Numbered from the stretch's first letter, positions 11,983 to 23,780 are shown. The stretch is 64,000 bases of DNA from Auricularia sp. M13 (GCA_037042915.1 CM073197.1:434001-498000); one strand, 5' to 3'. The notes: a model not told the origin generated them from the sequence alone. Program-made: numbers and translations.

Positions 11983-14871
11983 GAGGTGACAGACAGTGCG
12001 GAGATCCCGACGGGGGACCGCCGCATGAGGATGAACCCTTCGGAATTCCTTTCACGTCAAAGTAAACAGCGGGAGCTAATGGCGCCGATTTGCAAGAGGT
12101 GGTGGTCAATCCCGCCGTCGCCCTCGATGCTTGGGACGCTGTCATGGATATATCATGCTCTGAGACGAACACCGCGCCCATTGGCCATCGTAGGTCCGTT
12201 CCGGGACTCGATTAGCGCGCCCGATGGGTGGAGACCTGTTCCTCATATGAGCAGCACTGACATTACCAATGAGAACCGAAGTCTCAGCTGTAAAGGCTGT
12301 CGCAGTTGGCCTTCAAGTCCATGTGTTCCCTCTAAGCAAGCAGCCGCACATGCTCCAGGAGCCCGCGACCCAAACACGCTCCGGGGTCTGATTCTGGTGT
12401 CCTCCGTTCACAATGACAGATGATCGTCGCCCGGAGAAAGCTTATGCTGCTGCACAGAGCATAACATACGCAAAAAACTCGGTGCAAACGCCAAGGCTGC
12501 GGCCGGACACCGCGGAGAGGCGCCATCTACAGTCAGCTGCTGTAAGCCGGACCGCAGGGCGCTCCCAATACGGAACTTTGGCTGCATGCTCTGGGGTGCC
12601 TCCAATGATAGCCACTGAAACGGCTGACTGTCATTTGTCGCAGTGGCAGGAGTAATACCAAGCATAACGACTGCGGAAGATGTAATATTAGCATTGATCA
12701 TGATGCAAGACCAGCTGAAATCCGAATGTGCACACTGCAACCTTCTTGCAGGTGATACACGCAGGTGAGCCACGTGAGGAAGGACGCGTGGAGTACCTAT
12801 CCGGTTATGATTGCATTGGCGCCGGCGTAACTTTGCTGGGACTGCCTCGAGGCACGTTTCCACGAGGCTGGTCCAGGGAGGTAAGAGAACGATGAGGGTG
12901 CTAGTGGCGGGACGCATCTGCGAGCCGATGAATCCACTACTCGCAGAGCTGCCAGAGCAGCGCCGGGACGTACGCGCCGGCTACCAGGTGACAGCTCTTC
13001 GCGTAGTAGAACTATGTTTCAAGCTGCAGGGAAGCGAGGCCTCTTAGTCTAGCCGTGTCGAGATGGGCACGAGACGCCCCCAATTCCCGCGAAAGCAAAT
13101 TTCCTGGCGCGCATAGACATTAAACTGGGAACGGGGATCTCCGCGTTGTGCACAGAGGCTGAGCGGGCGCTGCTGCAAACATCACGGCACATGGAGCCTC
13201 AGTCTGGTTCAGTGACAATGCATGTCCCAGTCGAAGTAGCGTGCGCAATACGAAAGACCAGACGATGGTCCATTCACTCGCCTATGTCGCGGGCAAATCG
13301 TTCATGCATTGTTCAACGCCTAATCTGTAGCCCCAGGGCCACGCGCGAGCAGCGTTGCCACGGCGCCACCGTCTGCGGTCGCTGCCCTTCGCGGAACCTC
13401 GAGCGGGAACGACTATCAGGTGGAACCGTGTTGGAGTGGGACTCTCCACATCGAGCCTAGAGCCCGCAAACCGTGTCCCTCGCAGCTGTGGATGCAACAA
13501 GTGAATCAGACCACAGTAGGCGTCTGTCAGGTGCCGCGGAACGAGTGGAGTGGCGATCGACGCAGCGCAGGACCAACAATGCAAAGTGGGGCGTGCAACG
13601 CTGGAGTTCCGCATTGCATCCGCGAGTGCGACTCGGATTCGGACCCGATGGTATTTCCTGTCAGAGGGCGCAGGAACTCAATCTGCAGAGCATGGACAGC
13701 TTCACGACTAAAGGACATGGACACCCTGCCTGCAAAAGGTTCAAGATTGGCTCCATTGAGCTGCAGGGACGCAATTGTGACGATCGTCGCCGGTGCAAGA
13801 CGTCGTGTGCAGAAACAGAACAGGTGCGCAATGCATAGGCGCGTGCTCCCTGCGCGCGCCTCGCTTATGCTTCGCGTTTACTCGCTGTCAGAGGAGTTGA
13901 AACGCAGCGCTGGTGCCAGATCCAAGGGCAGGGTGGGCCAGAAATGCGCAAGCGCGCGCGGCTAGGTCTCTGGCCGCACATTGGAGTCGATGCACGGTCA
14001 GCAGGAAGGCCCAAGATGGAATGACGACTGTGCATCCCAGGGAGGTAGGCCAAGCTTCTGAAACACCGAGGCATACGGTCCGGATCTTGCACTTGCATCC
14101 AATGCGCAAGCGGGGAAGGGGGCGATATGCGTGTTGCAAGACGCGGGCGAGCCAGAAACACAATAGCCGAAAAGCGGGCGAGAAGGGAGAAGCAGTGCGG
14201 GCTCAAGCGTAAGTGCTGGGAAGGCTGCGAGAACTCGAAGAGAGGCAGAGATTAAAGCGGCTGCTGTCCCCAACAGGCAAGATAATGGAGAATAGATGTT
14301 TGCGGGGACGGTCGCGGAAGGAGATGCCAGCTCGCGTTCTTCTGGCGTGGGGTAAGAGTAGTGTCGCCCTTCTGAGCGCACCGCAAACAATGTGATCTGG
14401 CGCGTGTTCGTTGTATATATAGTCTAATCGAGTGCGAGCCAGGCCTGGGTTTGTATGAGAGCGAGCAGGGTGCCGCTGCGGGACGGGTTGAGAGAAGCTC
14501 GGAAGGTTGATATGCACGCCCTCTGCCGCTCGGCAATGATCCTTGCTGAATTTGGTGCGAAATGGCACTCGAGTCGACGGAGGATGCAGAAGGCGCGCGG
14601 GGGCGAGGAAGAGCCAATTTCTATGGGCTCTCTGACATTCTGGGCATGCAGCTACGCAGAGAAAGTGCTAGGGGCGTGTCCGGGGGCGTGACATGGGGAG
14701 TGATACCAATCCGTTACAATTCCGGCCGAGGCTGTCCTGGTCCGGCGAAGTTCTCACGGGCGTTCGGAGATGTATTATCATTTATTTAGTCACGCTGTGA
14801 AAATAAAATCCCGGCGCGCGCGCTTCTCTGACCTCTTTTCGCGTGCCACGAGCGGGCGCGGGCCAACGTGG
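11983..14871. other. Gene-poor stretch, no recognised gene
   Basis: About 2.9 kb. Several open frames of 100-180 codons on both strands (for example 13420-13965 forward, 12408-12917 reverse) lack motifs and overlap one another, as expected by chance in GC-rich DNA. This may be old transposon debris, but I cannot name it. Confidence 0.35.
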
Positions 14872-14879
14872 CTTATAAG
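14872..14879 (+). promoter_or_regulatory. TATA box of C2H2 gene at 14939
   Basis: CTTATAAG, 60 bp upstream of the start codon, followed by a C-rich leader. Confidence 0.55.
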
Positions 14880-14938
14880 TGCCGGAGCAGCCCAGCACCC
14901 CTCGCGACCCGGCTCGCTTCCCTCTCCCGCTCCAGCCC

Positions 14939-15993
14939 ATGAGCGCAAACGACGCGCAGCAGCCAGCAGAGAGCACCGACGCCCGCAACGCCATGACTGT
15001 CCTCCCGCCGTTCCGCGAAGCGTTCCCCCGTGCGCGCAGTCAATTGCGAGCCCCCGCGTTGTGCTCATCTTGCCCAGCAGAGGAATTGCTGCGCCCGCCG
15101 CAGGGCTTTGTGCCGCAGCAGCCGCAAGCCGTCGCCGCCGCGTACGATCCGGCTGGGCCTTTCCGGCAGGTGTGTGGGCCACAACGCTTGGTCAGACGCC
15201 GGAGCTGACTCCTAATGCGTGCCTGCAGTCCGACGTGTTCACTCCGCGCAACGCCGCGCCGCCCGCCCGCACGGACGACCTCTACGCGCTGCATGCCGCA
15301 GCCGCAAGTAGCAGCGGCCGCAGCGCCAGCTACAGCTCCTTGGACGCGCGGCACATGCCGTACGACACCCGACACAGGCCGGCGTCGCGTTCCCCGCCCG
15401 ACGCAGCGCGCAGTTTGGGCATGCCGCTCCCGCCGCAGCACCCGTATGCATACCCGTCGTCTGGCCTGGGCTCGTACCCTGGCGGTCCGTCCGCCTCGTA
15501 CCAGCCCGCGCCGCGCGTATCTCACCCTCATTCATCATCCCGCTCCACGTCTCAATCCAATTCTGCATCGCCCGACTCGGACGGCAACCCATCTCGCTTC
15601 ATCATACTCCGTCCCACGTATGAAGCAGACCCTGCCTCGCTTGATGTGGCTGCGTATTCGCAAGTCTCGTTGCCGCAGGCTGAGTGGGCGTTGTCAGCTG
15701 GGCGACTTACGACGGATTCGAGAAGTCATTTGCGAATTCAGGATGGTGGCGGGACGCCTGAAAGCGATCCTGAGCTCTCCGAAGGCTCAGGTGCTCCCTC
15801 TCGTGCTCGTGGTCGTCGCGTGCGAGGCTCCGATGCCAGTACGTCTTAGTCTTTCATTATTGGTCATATTCTAATCGCTGCGGCAGAAGTGTTGCCGTGT
15901 CCGTGGCCAGGCTGTAACAAGACGTACACCAGCGTAGGAAACATTAATCGACATGTTCGGACTGTCCATGGAAACCACCCGCCGCCGCGGTAA
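14939..15993 (+). CDS. Single-finger C2H2 zinc-finger protein, paralogue B
   Basis: Probable DNA-binding protein. Four exons (14939-15029, 15078-15169, 15229-15838, 15887-15993) give 299 residues. It carries the same ordered motifs as the gene at 8536: VLPPFREAFP at the end of exon 1, FIILRPTYEADPASLDVAAY and LPQAEWALSAG in the middle, and a C-terminal finger CPWPGCNKTYTSVGNINRH ending RTVHG. It is longer because of a low-complexity region rich in Ser, Ala, Pro and Tyr in exon 3 (SYSSLDARHMPYDTRHRPAS, HPYAYPSSGLGSYPGG). The extra intron splits the proline/glutamine segment. Exon 1 to 2 splicing at 15029/15078 is inferred by analogy with paralogue A. Without that intron the frame stays open through this joint, so a version with 16 more residues is possible. 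Confidence 0.75.
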
Positions 15994-18900
15994 TATCTCC
16001 TGCCTCCGCCTCATACACGTTCTAGGCGCCGAGCTGTACGTGTGACGCGGCAGACAAATCCCACATTGTATCGCAGTCGGTGTACAGTACGTGCTTCACC
16101 CTCATACCCCTCTCTGCATTCACGCCGGACTATGAAACGAATAACTTCGCTCTCTCCTCACCCAGCTTACTTAACTACATACTCCCTATTCGTGCCCCGC
16201 CCCTCTTTGCTGTAGCCTACCGCACCCTCCCGCTCTAATCATATCCTTGCTTTCGTGCACCTCGCCAACGTCTCGCGACGTTCCCTTCGCGCAATAATCC
16301 CACTTCCTCTTTCAGGTCGATCAGCACGGCCTGCCGTCTGGCCCAAGGATCTTCAGGGCTCGTCACGATTCCGAATACAGATTCCAACCAGACGACATTG
16401 CCAGCCTCTGTCAGCTCCGGTCTCGTCCTGCCGCGCATTACCCAGGCCAATGCATTCATCATCGCACTGTCGTCGCCGTTTTCTCCACAAAAGTGCTGAT
16501 TTAACCCCTGTCGATGCTTCTCGCCGCCACTTGCACTAGCTTCGTGCCCCTCTGCTTGGCGCTATGCTCTTTAACTTTCGCGCTGGCGACGATCAGCAGG
16601 GCCGCATATGCATGTCCACGGGGACGCTCTCGGGATTGCTATCCGGCGGAGCCTTGTACGAGACAGCTCAATCGGACTGTTCTGTGCTTGGTGGAAGCTT
16701 GGCTTGTCCTTGCTCCTTGAGCCACATCCATCTGCACTGGAGGCTAATGCCCTGGCTATGAACCGCGACTGTAGCGGACCAACGGCGAGACACGGATATG
16801 GATGGCCGGTCGCCGCGCGTTCTGCATCCCGTGAAACGATCTCGCACTGCTCGTCCCTTAACAAGTATGTTCAGCGAATCGCCGACGCCGTCCGCGCCCC
16901 GCACTTTTATGAGCGCTGATGCATATGCCGCGATACCACAGCACCGGACGCTGTGTCACGCCCATTTTCTCCGGCTGTCGTTGCTCTTGCTGCTCTGTGT
17001 TTTTTCATACCCTTCACCTGTGAAAGGAAACCTCGATCCAGAGAACGACTCGTGATCATTTCTTTGATATTCGATGTCCTTGGAGACCAAGAGGTCTGGA
17101 TTTTTTGTCGAATGACTCGCAACTGGGCTCGCTTCCGCGGAACTGCGATCTGCCAACATTGTGCTTGGTGACTGCCTGCCGTGTTTCAAGTCTTTGCCAC
17201 CTTCGCAAACTCGTGACGTTTGCACCGTATTATTAGCACCGCTTGTGCTTCGATTTTGTCCTGCTCTACGGACAGGCTCGTTCTGAGAATTCAGTCGAAG
17301 ATGTTCTCCGGCGACTCAGAAGCCTCGCGGCGACTTTCTTAGCCCAGGGAGCGCGATAAACGGCCGCCGGGACGCACAATGTTGTTGACAAGAATATCTG
17401 TGGTGATAGCGTTGCTTCGCGCTTATTTGCTAAGCGAATGTTGGCATGGCCATGCATGTCCTATTTGGGAGGGCACGATTGTGTTGTCTGCGTCACTGTC
17501 AACGTTGAGCAGGGCTTCGATACTGTAAACCCAGCACGCCGGGTCCGAAGTCCTGTCGAGGTCTCCTGTAGCGTGTTTTGTCAATGTCGGGATTGGGAGA
17601 ACTCAAGGAGGACTCCGAATCCGTACTTCGCGTTGCGACGGCATCAGGACGCGTCGCCATGCAAGCGGAACGATGCTTCTGAGAAGCACGGTGGCGCCGG
17701 GCCGAACACGCAGGCTTCGGAAGCGCAGATTTGCATACCACGTGCGGCACGCATGATGCAATGATCGCCGCAGTCTGACTCAGCAGGCCTCCATGCAGAA
17801 CAAGGGAGGGCGGCGGCTGCATTCCATGTGCATGTCTAGCGTTGCGCGCATGCGGCTCAGGGCCTGCTGCCCAATTCCCTGAGAGGGCTAGCTCGCAGGC
17901 ACGCTGCGGCTTTGCATGTGCCCAGACGGACGTTGCGCAGGGCGGGATTGCAGCGGGATCGCTGGATGATGAGTTCATCCTTGCATCTTGCATCCCGAGC
18001 CGGAAGCTTCTCATGCCCGAAACGGCGCACCGACGTCCGGCATATTGGCCGATTTGGGACCTCTCCTCCCGCACGCTCTCTCACTCTCTGGCTCATTGAT
18101 CATTCCTGCATCCTCAGGATGCGTACCTATTGCGCGCCGGGGTCCTCAGCCCCTTCGGCCGAAGGACTTCTCCGCGTCTTGTTGATATTGATGGTGCATG
18201 CACTCATGCATCGGCCCGAACTGCTTGCGTGACCCGCAGCATGAAGACCTGAAACACAGAAGCCCCTGGTCGATGGGGTCGATGCTGCGGGCAAAAAAGC
18301 CAAATAGGGGAATTGCCTCCGACTCAGGTCGGGATTGTGATGGCGCACCTGCACGAAGATCAAACGAAGATCGTCGCCGCATGATCAGTTGCCGCGGACC
18401 GGCAAAGTTAACCCCCAGACCTCGGGGACACCTCGCACCGTGTGGTAATTATTAGCAATGACCAGGCCGCTTATCGTTACAGTAAGTTACAGTAAAACGT
18501 TCGTGAGTTCCCACTGTGCGATTGTCTCATGAGGCAGGCTTCTGCAACGATACTCAGACAAACAATGCACGATGGCCAGCGTCCGGTCGTTTCAGAATCC
18601 AGCGCTCGACAAGTGAGCTACATAGCTCAACTGGAAGTTGGTGCAAATTCGTCACTTCGGCGTCATGATGCTGGCCGCTAGCGTCTCATCTGCTCGAGTC
18701 GCGAAAAGGCAGGACACCGGGTCTCAGTGACCTATGTGGACGTCCTGGCGCCCTCCAAAACGGCTCGTCTGAACGCTGGAGCAGCTAGCAGAGGGTTGGC
18801 GGCAGATGAGTTCAGGTTCCACCAGTTTTAGCCCGCAACGACCGCGACGGCCTTCCGTTGCATGTCGCGCAGCCGCAGCGCATATCTGCCACGTTTAACG

Positions 18901-19189
18901 ACACTGAGAGTAATTGACCTGACTCGTTGCTCTCAGTAGCAAGCGCGCGAGCGTCAATTGTGCACCAATACGAAAAGACGGGACAGGCGCACATGCGATG
19001 TTGTGAGTTACGATGGCCCAAATCGAGCAAGCTGAATGAGCGTATGCAACGTCTGCAGCCGTGAGCGCCGCCCCGAACTCGGACAAGCCTTCAATAGCGT
19101 CTAACTCGAGAGCTGGAGATCAAGCAGAAATTTGCCTCAACAATAAACATGGAGATTTGAAGATACTCTGTTCGTAGTCTCCTTCGCAG
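15994..19189. other. Gene-poor stretch, no recognised gene
   Basis: About 3.2 kb. The longest open stretch (17499-18074, reverse, 191 codons) has no motif. A forward stretch from about 16316 to 16490 reads like protein (RFQPDDIASLCQL, RPAHYPGQCIHHR) but lacks a start or relatives I know. Part of this region is probably mobile-element debris. Confidence 0.35.
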
Positions 19190-19198
19190 ACTTTGACG

Positions 19199-20009
19199 TA
19201 GGTTCGGACCAAACCGCGCCGGTTCCGGGTTTGTGACAAAGTGCCCGAAAACAGGGGGTTTGAATCTTCCATTTTGCTCTTTATCCCCTACATTTCTCCC
19301 TTCGCTATACTGGGGAATATTGTTTGGGAGAAGCCTCTCCACCGATCTGTATACTCGGTTTACACAAATATTGAAAATGGACGGTTGCAGGGAGGTGGCA
19401 TCTCGCCGTACAGGAAATTCATCTCAACACTTAATTAAATCGTAAGAGCTTATTCCCGTACACCTGAGCTTCTATAAAGCTATATTCTGCTTATATAAGC
19501 CCATAAACAAGTCGCACTTCGTGAGGGAAGCTTGTCTTGGCTGTGTGGAGGAGCATTCCGCGCTAGAGGGATGCCTTGCGCAACCTAGACCCGTTCGGCA
19601 TTAGCCGACCCGTCGCTTGTCAGCCACTGGCGAGCACATAACGTCTCTGCTGTAATATCCCCTCACATATCCCACATGAGACATAGACAATACTGTTATT
19701 ACATGCCTTAAGAACCTAATTCTGGAGTAAAATTGATTACCTGGCACCGATAATGCCGGCGAAATGGTGGCTGCTTGGAATCAACACCTCCACTTGCCTG
19801 GCTTCCTTTGCTCCAGAATGCTTAGATATAACTATGAATAAATCACCATAAAATAGATTATCTTCTCCTCTTTCGGATGATATATATATTTGATGGTGAG
19901 AAACAAGAGGTCGAGGAGATAGGATCCAAATTCAAACCCCCCCGTTCGGAGCACAAACGCATAAGCCCCTCCGGAGGAGGGGGCGGAGCCGGCGGCTTAG
20001 TTGAGCCTA
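19199..20009. mobile_element. Non-autonomous Mutator-like DNA transposon, element 2
   Basis: 811-bp AT-rich element flanked by the 9-bp duplication ACTTTGACG (19190-19198 and 20010-20018). Inverted ends: left TAGGTTCGGACCAAACCG, right read inward TAGGCTCAACTAAGCCG. The left arm continues GGGTTTGTGACAAAGTG, nearly the same as the right arm of element 1. The right arm continues GGAGGGGCTTATG, as in the left arm of element 1. So the two belong to one family in opposite orientation. The empty site is visible elsewhere: CAGACTTTGACG joined directly to TTCGAAG occurs (reverse strand) near 3362-3380. No transposase is seen. Confidence 0.8.
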
Positions 20010-20066
20010 ACTTTGACGTTCGAAGATAATCGTTCGAAGTAAAGTCTGCATCAATACGCGCCCGTC

Positions 20067-20306
20067 TGATTGAGAGCCCCCAATTCGGAGGCAATCCCTG
20101 ATCCGGGGACGGCGCTTAACCCGGTGGACGGCTTGTATGGCTTGCTGCATGAGCTAGACCCCGCGGACTGAGCTTCCAATTTCATTGAGGGTTGATTCTC
20201 ACTTGAGTCTCACCAAAAAAGAGGTGAAATCAGGTCCCAGCCATCGAGACCAGACGCGTTTTGGATCACGTGCATCACGGCCAGAGCCGAATTGGGGGCT
20301 CTCAAT
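20067..20306. repeat. Perfect 21-bp inverted repeat around about 200 bp
   Basis: GATTGAGAGCCCCCAATTCG at about 20067 recurs inverted near 20286-20306. There is no clear target duplication, so it could be a short inverted-repeat element or part of a larger repeat into which the neighbouring transposon inserted. Confidence 0.5.
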
Positions 20307-20854
20307 CGGGCAGGTGTGATTTGATACAGACTACTCTGTTCGGGACCAGCGAGTGTGCATATATCGAGGCGACCGCGCTCAAAGCAGTTCCGCCTTGCCG
20401 CGGCCAGGTCAGCAGGCCCGCAGTGCAAGCAGAAAGTCTTGGTGGCGAGTCCGAAACACAAGAGCCAAGTGCGAAGTGTTGCGCCATGCGGACGCGACAT
20501 GTGCAGGAAATAAGGTGCGAGCAAGAAGCTAGAAAGACTCAACGGGTCAAGGAAGCGTGAAGGTCAACATAGTTGAAGATTGCGAGTGAAAGCTGAAAGA
20601 TTGAAACTGCTCGAGGGTAGTCAGCTCGAGACGTGCGAGCTCGGTCTGAGCTCGCACATCCCGAGCCAAATATCCCTTGTAACCAGCCAGTCGTCAGGCG
20701 ATCGGAGGCTCGGAAAAGTCAGTATCACGACAATAAGATAGAATCCAAACCTGTGAACGTCAATGCGCCCGAGTTAATCGATGCGTATCAGCCCTCAAGG
20801 GACGCGATAAGCCGCTGAGAGCGCGCAATGCGCAAGCTACCCAATACCGCCAGA
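20307..20854. other. Intergenic with a GC-rich hairpin
   Basis: No recognised gene. At about 20627-20668 two 19-bp arms (GCTCGAGACGTGCGAGCTC and an imperfect complement) can form a hairpin with a 4-base loop. Confidence 0.4.
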
Positions 20855-21870
20855 AAGCAGACGCCACAATCAGTCTTCGATCTCAGTCCGGGAAGCGATG
20901 GGTTCTTGCGATAGACACTGGCAGTGACACTCGGCGTCCGCCGGGATAGATATTAAGAGACGACTGCAGAGTCGGCGCGGGAAGCGGCTAGTCGCTCAAG
21001 ACATGCCAGTCTTCCCGCGGCCAAGAGCAGACAGACCGACAAGTCCCGCCGGGGCACAAACAGGGTACGCAGCGTCGGGCAATATCCACGCCAGAGACCA
21101 GCTTAGCAGCGTCGCAAGGCAAGGCGGAAGAAGCATCCGCGGCTCGAGCAGGAGCGTGCGAAGAGTAGCACAGAAAGATTCCAGAATAGAGACGCGCGGA
21201 GGTTGTGGACGTGCTAGCAGGAAAGCATCCAATGGGAGCGACGGCGGGAAATGGGAGAAAGAGAACGGCGAGGAACCTCCGCTCGTGTGCCCTGTATTTA
21301 TACAGAAATTGCGCTCCAAATGGTTGGGGTGCGCCCTCCCCCTGAGAGAGAATCCATTGGGGTGACGTTGCTCGACGACGGTGAAGAACGTCCTCTTTCG
21401 ACGATCCTCTTGCCAAAAATGGAACAGATGCTACTTGACATGACGTCAGCAATGCATTTTGTTTAAGTATCCGTTGGACAAAACCTATCCGGAGGTAATA
21501 TTCCTAATAGGGGTGGAAGGTGGACTTGGGAAGGCGCGCGACGACTCGCGCGACGGTTGGGGCAACGCTCATTCAGCGACAGCCGTCGGTTATTACAGCG
21601 GGATAGGTAACGAAACAAAAAAAGAGGGCAGCGCTGATACCGAAACGGTAATCCAGTCCGCAAGTTCTACGGAAATGCGTCGTGGGAAAGATGGCGGAAT
21701 GAGCAGAGGAAAGGGAGTTCATCGGGCTTTCAAACCGTTCCTCCCGCTCACACTGCGACCATCAAACGACTCGGCTAGCGCTCGCGCGCGCATTTCAATC
21801 TATCTCGATACGGCGTAGCGAGGTGGAACAACTTGGCGGTTTTGAACGCTTTAGCTTTGGTATCCAGTCA
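20855..21870 (+). repeat. RRP46 5' block, copy 2 (decayed)
   Basis: Diverged copy of 1328-2237. It retains the reverse-strand TATAAAT box (near 21295), the shared words GACGATCCTCTTGCCAAAAA and CCGTTGGACAAAACCTATCC, and, at the right end, a relic of RRP46 exon 1 including TCTCGATACGGC and the last exon bases with their splice donor (TTTAGCTTTGGTAT near 21848). The start codon of RRP46 is lost through a small deletion and nothing resembling exon 2 follows. So this is a fragment ending in or after intron 1 rather than a whole-gene copy. Confidence 0.7.
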
Positions 21871-22257
21871 GACCTAGTACCTCCTGCTGCATGAAACTGA
21901 CAACTTTAGGTACAATTCAAGCAGGATGGACCCCTTCGCCGTTTGACATGCACCGCCAATCTCAGAAGTATCCTTCGGGACTGATTGGTCGTCGGAAGCG
22001 CTCGACATTCAGAAGGTGCCCTGTTTTGCTGGCCAACACGCAGCCGACACGAGCAGCAGCTTCGATCGGAACGGCGGTGCGAAGAATGAATTCCGGCTCC
22101 TCAGAGTCCTCTGTTCTTGGCTGCGCGATGGCGAAGGGCGCTGTACATCGCACCCAACGTATAGCCATGGGGTGCACATGACCGCGCGCGCGCCATCGGG
22201 TGCAGTCCCAAACCGGCGCGCGCGCCCGGCGCTCTCCTCGGAAATCCGCCTACTGCC

Positions 22258-22267
22258 CCTATATACG
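22258..22267 (+). promoter_or_regulatory. TATA box of small gene at 22342
   Basis: CCTATATACG about 80 bp upstream of the ATG, followed by a CT-rich tract (CTCTCTCTCTTACC), a typical basidiomycete core promoter. Between the RRP46 copy (ending about 21870) and this box I see nothing else. Confidence 0.6.
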
Positions 22268-22341
22268 CGTGCTGACGGCCAAATCCGCACCCTCGCCACT
22301 CTCTCTCTCTTACCACCCTTCGCCCCGCCCACACTTCACTC

Positions 22342-22908
22342 ATGGCCCTCATCGAGGAAGTCTCCATGGGCGACGTGGACACGGTTACGCATGCCGCGCG
22401 CGCCGCATACACGCCTGCACCGCGCAACGGGCGATCGGCAGCCGAGCTCGTTATGGGTGCATACCCCAACCTCGTCATCTACCCTCCTCTTCAACAAGCT
22501 GACGCCGTCCCGCTATCAGGAGGTGGACTCGGAGCCCCGGCCGTACCAGCATATCAACCAGCGAGCTCGAGCTCGCCCGCCGCTGCATCTGGTGGCGAGA
22601 ACGCTAGCCACTGTGATCATTCTTTGAAGCCGCTCCGCCGTTCCGCGACGTGGTCTTCCCCTTCCCAGCGGCCAGCGGGCAGCACGTGGGCGGAGCGCCG
22701 CAGGAAGCTGCAGATGTCGCGCGACGTGCGTCGCGGCCAGCCCAAGATCGTCAAGAAGACTACGCGCCAGCCCGCCAGCAAGGCAACCACGCCTGCTGCG
22801 TGGTTCCCCGATCCGAACTGGGAGGATTACGCGGAGTTCAGGACCTCGGGATGGGTGCAGAACGACAAGCAGGTGGACGATATTGCCGCCATGCTCGCGA
22901 AATGGTAG
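22342..22908 (+). CDS. Small intronless protein A with C-terminal VDD-type motif
   Basis: 188 residues, function unknown, single exon. N-terminus MALIEEVSMGDVDT. A Ser/Ala/Pro-rich middle is followed by a basic stretch (WAERRRKLQMSRDVRRGQ, KIVKKTTRQ) that could be a nuclear signal, then WFPDPNWEDYAEFRTSGW and the C-terminal NDKQVDDIAAMLAKW. The last eleven residues match the C-termini of the genes at 23286 (VHELAALLERL), 24626 (VDDVSALLANF) and, more weakly, 39087 (VDSLEQLMGKL). No signal peptide or membrane segment. The strong TATA/CT-rich promoter and clean ATG context support a real gene. Compatible roles include a regulator or adaptor that docks through a short C-terminal helix; that is inference. 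Confidence 0.7.
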   Translation: MALIEEVSMGDVDTVTHAARAAYTPAPRNGRSAAELVMGAYPNLVIYPPLQQADAVPLSGGGLGAPAVPAYQPASSSSPAAASGGENASHCDHSLKPLRRSATWSSPSQRPAGSTWAERRRKLQMSRDVRRGQPKIVKKTTRQPASKATTPAAWFPDPNWEDYAEFRTSGWVQNDKQVDDIAAMLAKW

Positions 22909-23285
22909 ATTCGGATTGGACGTTGTGCGTGTCGTGCTTTGTGGCTAGTGTGTTGCTTTGCATCTGTGACGACCTTGTTGACCGTAGGAGTGCTGAATAT
23001 CTTGTAATTCTACTTGTATGCAATCCCACCTGATCTGTTTTGTTGCAAGTACGCTCAGCGCAGATTGTTTCAGGGATACTACTTTAGGTTCAAGATGAGA
23101 AAATGAGAAATATAAACATATGCACATGCGACGGGTCATACACTATGCACGGATGATGAGCGGAGAGACATGCAGGGACCATGCTAAGGCGATACGATAC
23201 AGAATGCACAGCGTTCGTGGCCCCATCCGGTGGGGCAGGTCATGGAGTAGAGCGTAAACAATCTTCCTCGGCAGTAAGGGCGAGG
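22909..23285. other. Convergent 3' region between small genes A and B
   Basis: AT-rich, no gene; expected to hold the two 3' untranslated regions. Confidence 0.4.
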
Positions 23286-23780
23286 TCACCAGGAAAGCCT
23301 CTCGAGTAGCGCGGCGAGCTCGTGCACCTGCTTGTCTCGCATGTATCGACCACGCTTGCGAACCGGCTTCGCTTGTGGAGCGCGTGGGCCGGCCGAATCG
23401 ACCGCCATGTAGTCGGCAGCCGCGGTCTTGCGCTTGGTCTTGTAGAGTTTGTAGACCTCGCGGCGTCGTATCCTCCGCGCCTCCTTCACATCGGTGCCGG
23501 ACTGCTCCTTGAGCAGTGCAACGGCGCGCGCCTTGCGTGCGCGGTCCTCGCGCTCCTTGAGCGTAGATGCTGCTGGTCGGCGGCGGCGGGTGGCAGGAGT
23601 GTGGGTGGTCATGCAAAGTGTGTCGTCGTGGGCAGGGTAGACCGTAGTTGGCGCGGTTCTGTAGTGCCACGGCGATAGAACAGAGTCATCGGCCTGCACC
23701 TGCATACGTGGCACGTTACGGTCGCCGCTGGGCTGGTAGGACAAAGAGCCGTCCATGTCGACGTCGTTGAAGTAGGACAT
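23286..23780 (-). CDS. Small intronless basic protein B with C-terminal motif
   Basis: 164 residues, function unknown, single exon, convergent with gene A. N-terminus MSYFNDVDMDGSLSYQPSGD. The central part is strongly basic and helical-looking (RRRRPAAS, KEREDRARKARAVALLKEQ, EARRIRRREVYKLYKTKRK), which suggests nucleic-acid or nuclear association. The C-terminus reads RDKQVHELAALLERLSW and aligns without gaps to the end of gene A (NDKQVDDIAAMLAKW). The DNA around DKQV is nearly identical in both (GACAAGCAGGTG), pointing to common descent rather than chance. No membrane segment or signal peptide. The start is the first ATG after a C-rich leader. Confidence 0.7.
   Translation of the reverse strand: MSYFNDVDMDGSLSYQPSGDRNVPRMQVQADDSVLSPWHYRTAPTTVYPAHDDTLCMTTHTPATRRRRPAASTLKEREDRARKARAVALLKEQSGTDVKEARRIRRREVYKLYKTKRKTAAADYMAVDSAGPRAPQAKPVRKRGRYMRDKQVHELAALLERLSW

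Noticed and set aside
12408-13965. Overlapping frames of 169-181 codons as genes
   Set aside because: Several overlap on both strands with no recognisable motif or splice pattern; chance openness in GC-rich DNA is sufficient.
17499-18074. 191-codon reverse-strand open frame as a gene
   Set aside because: No motif, no promoter signals, composition follows the GC-rich background, and overlapping frames are equally long.
18595-18680. Possible tRNA (TAGCTCAACTGG resembles an A box)
   Set aside because: No B box of the GGTTCGANNCC type follows and no acceptor stem can be formed.
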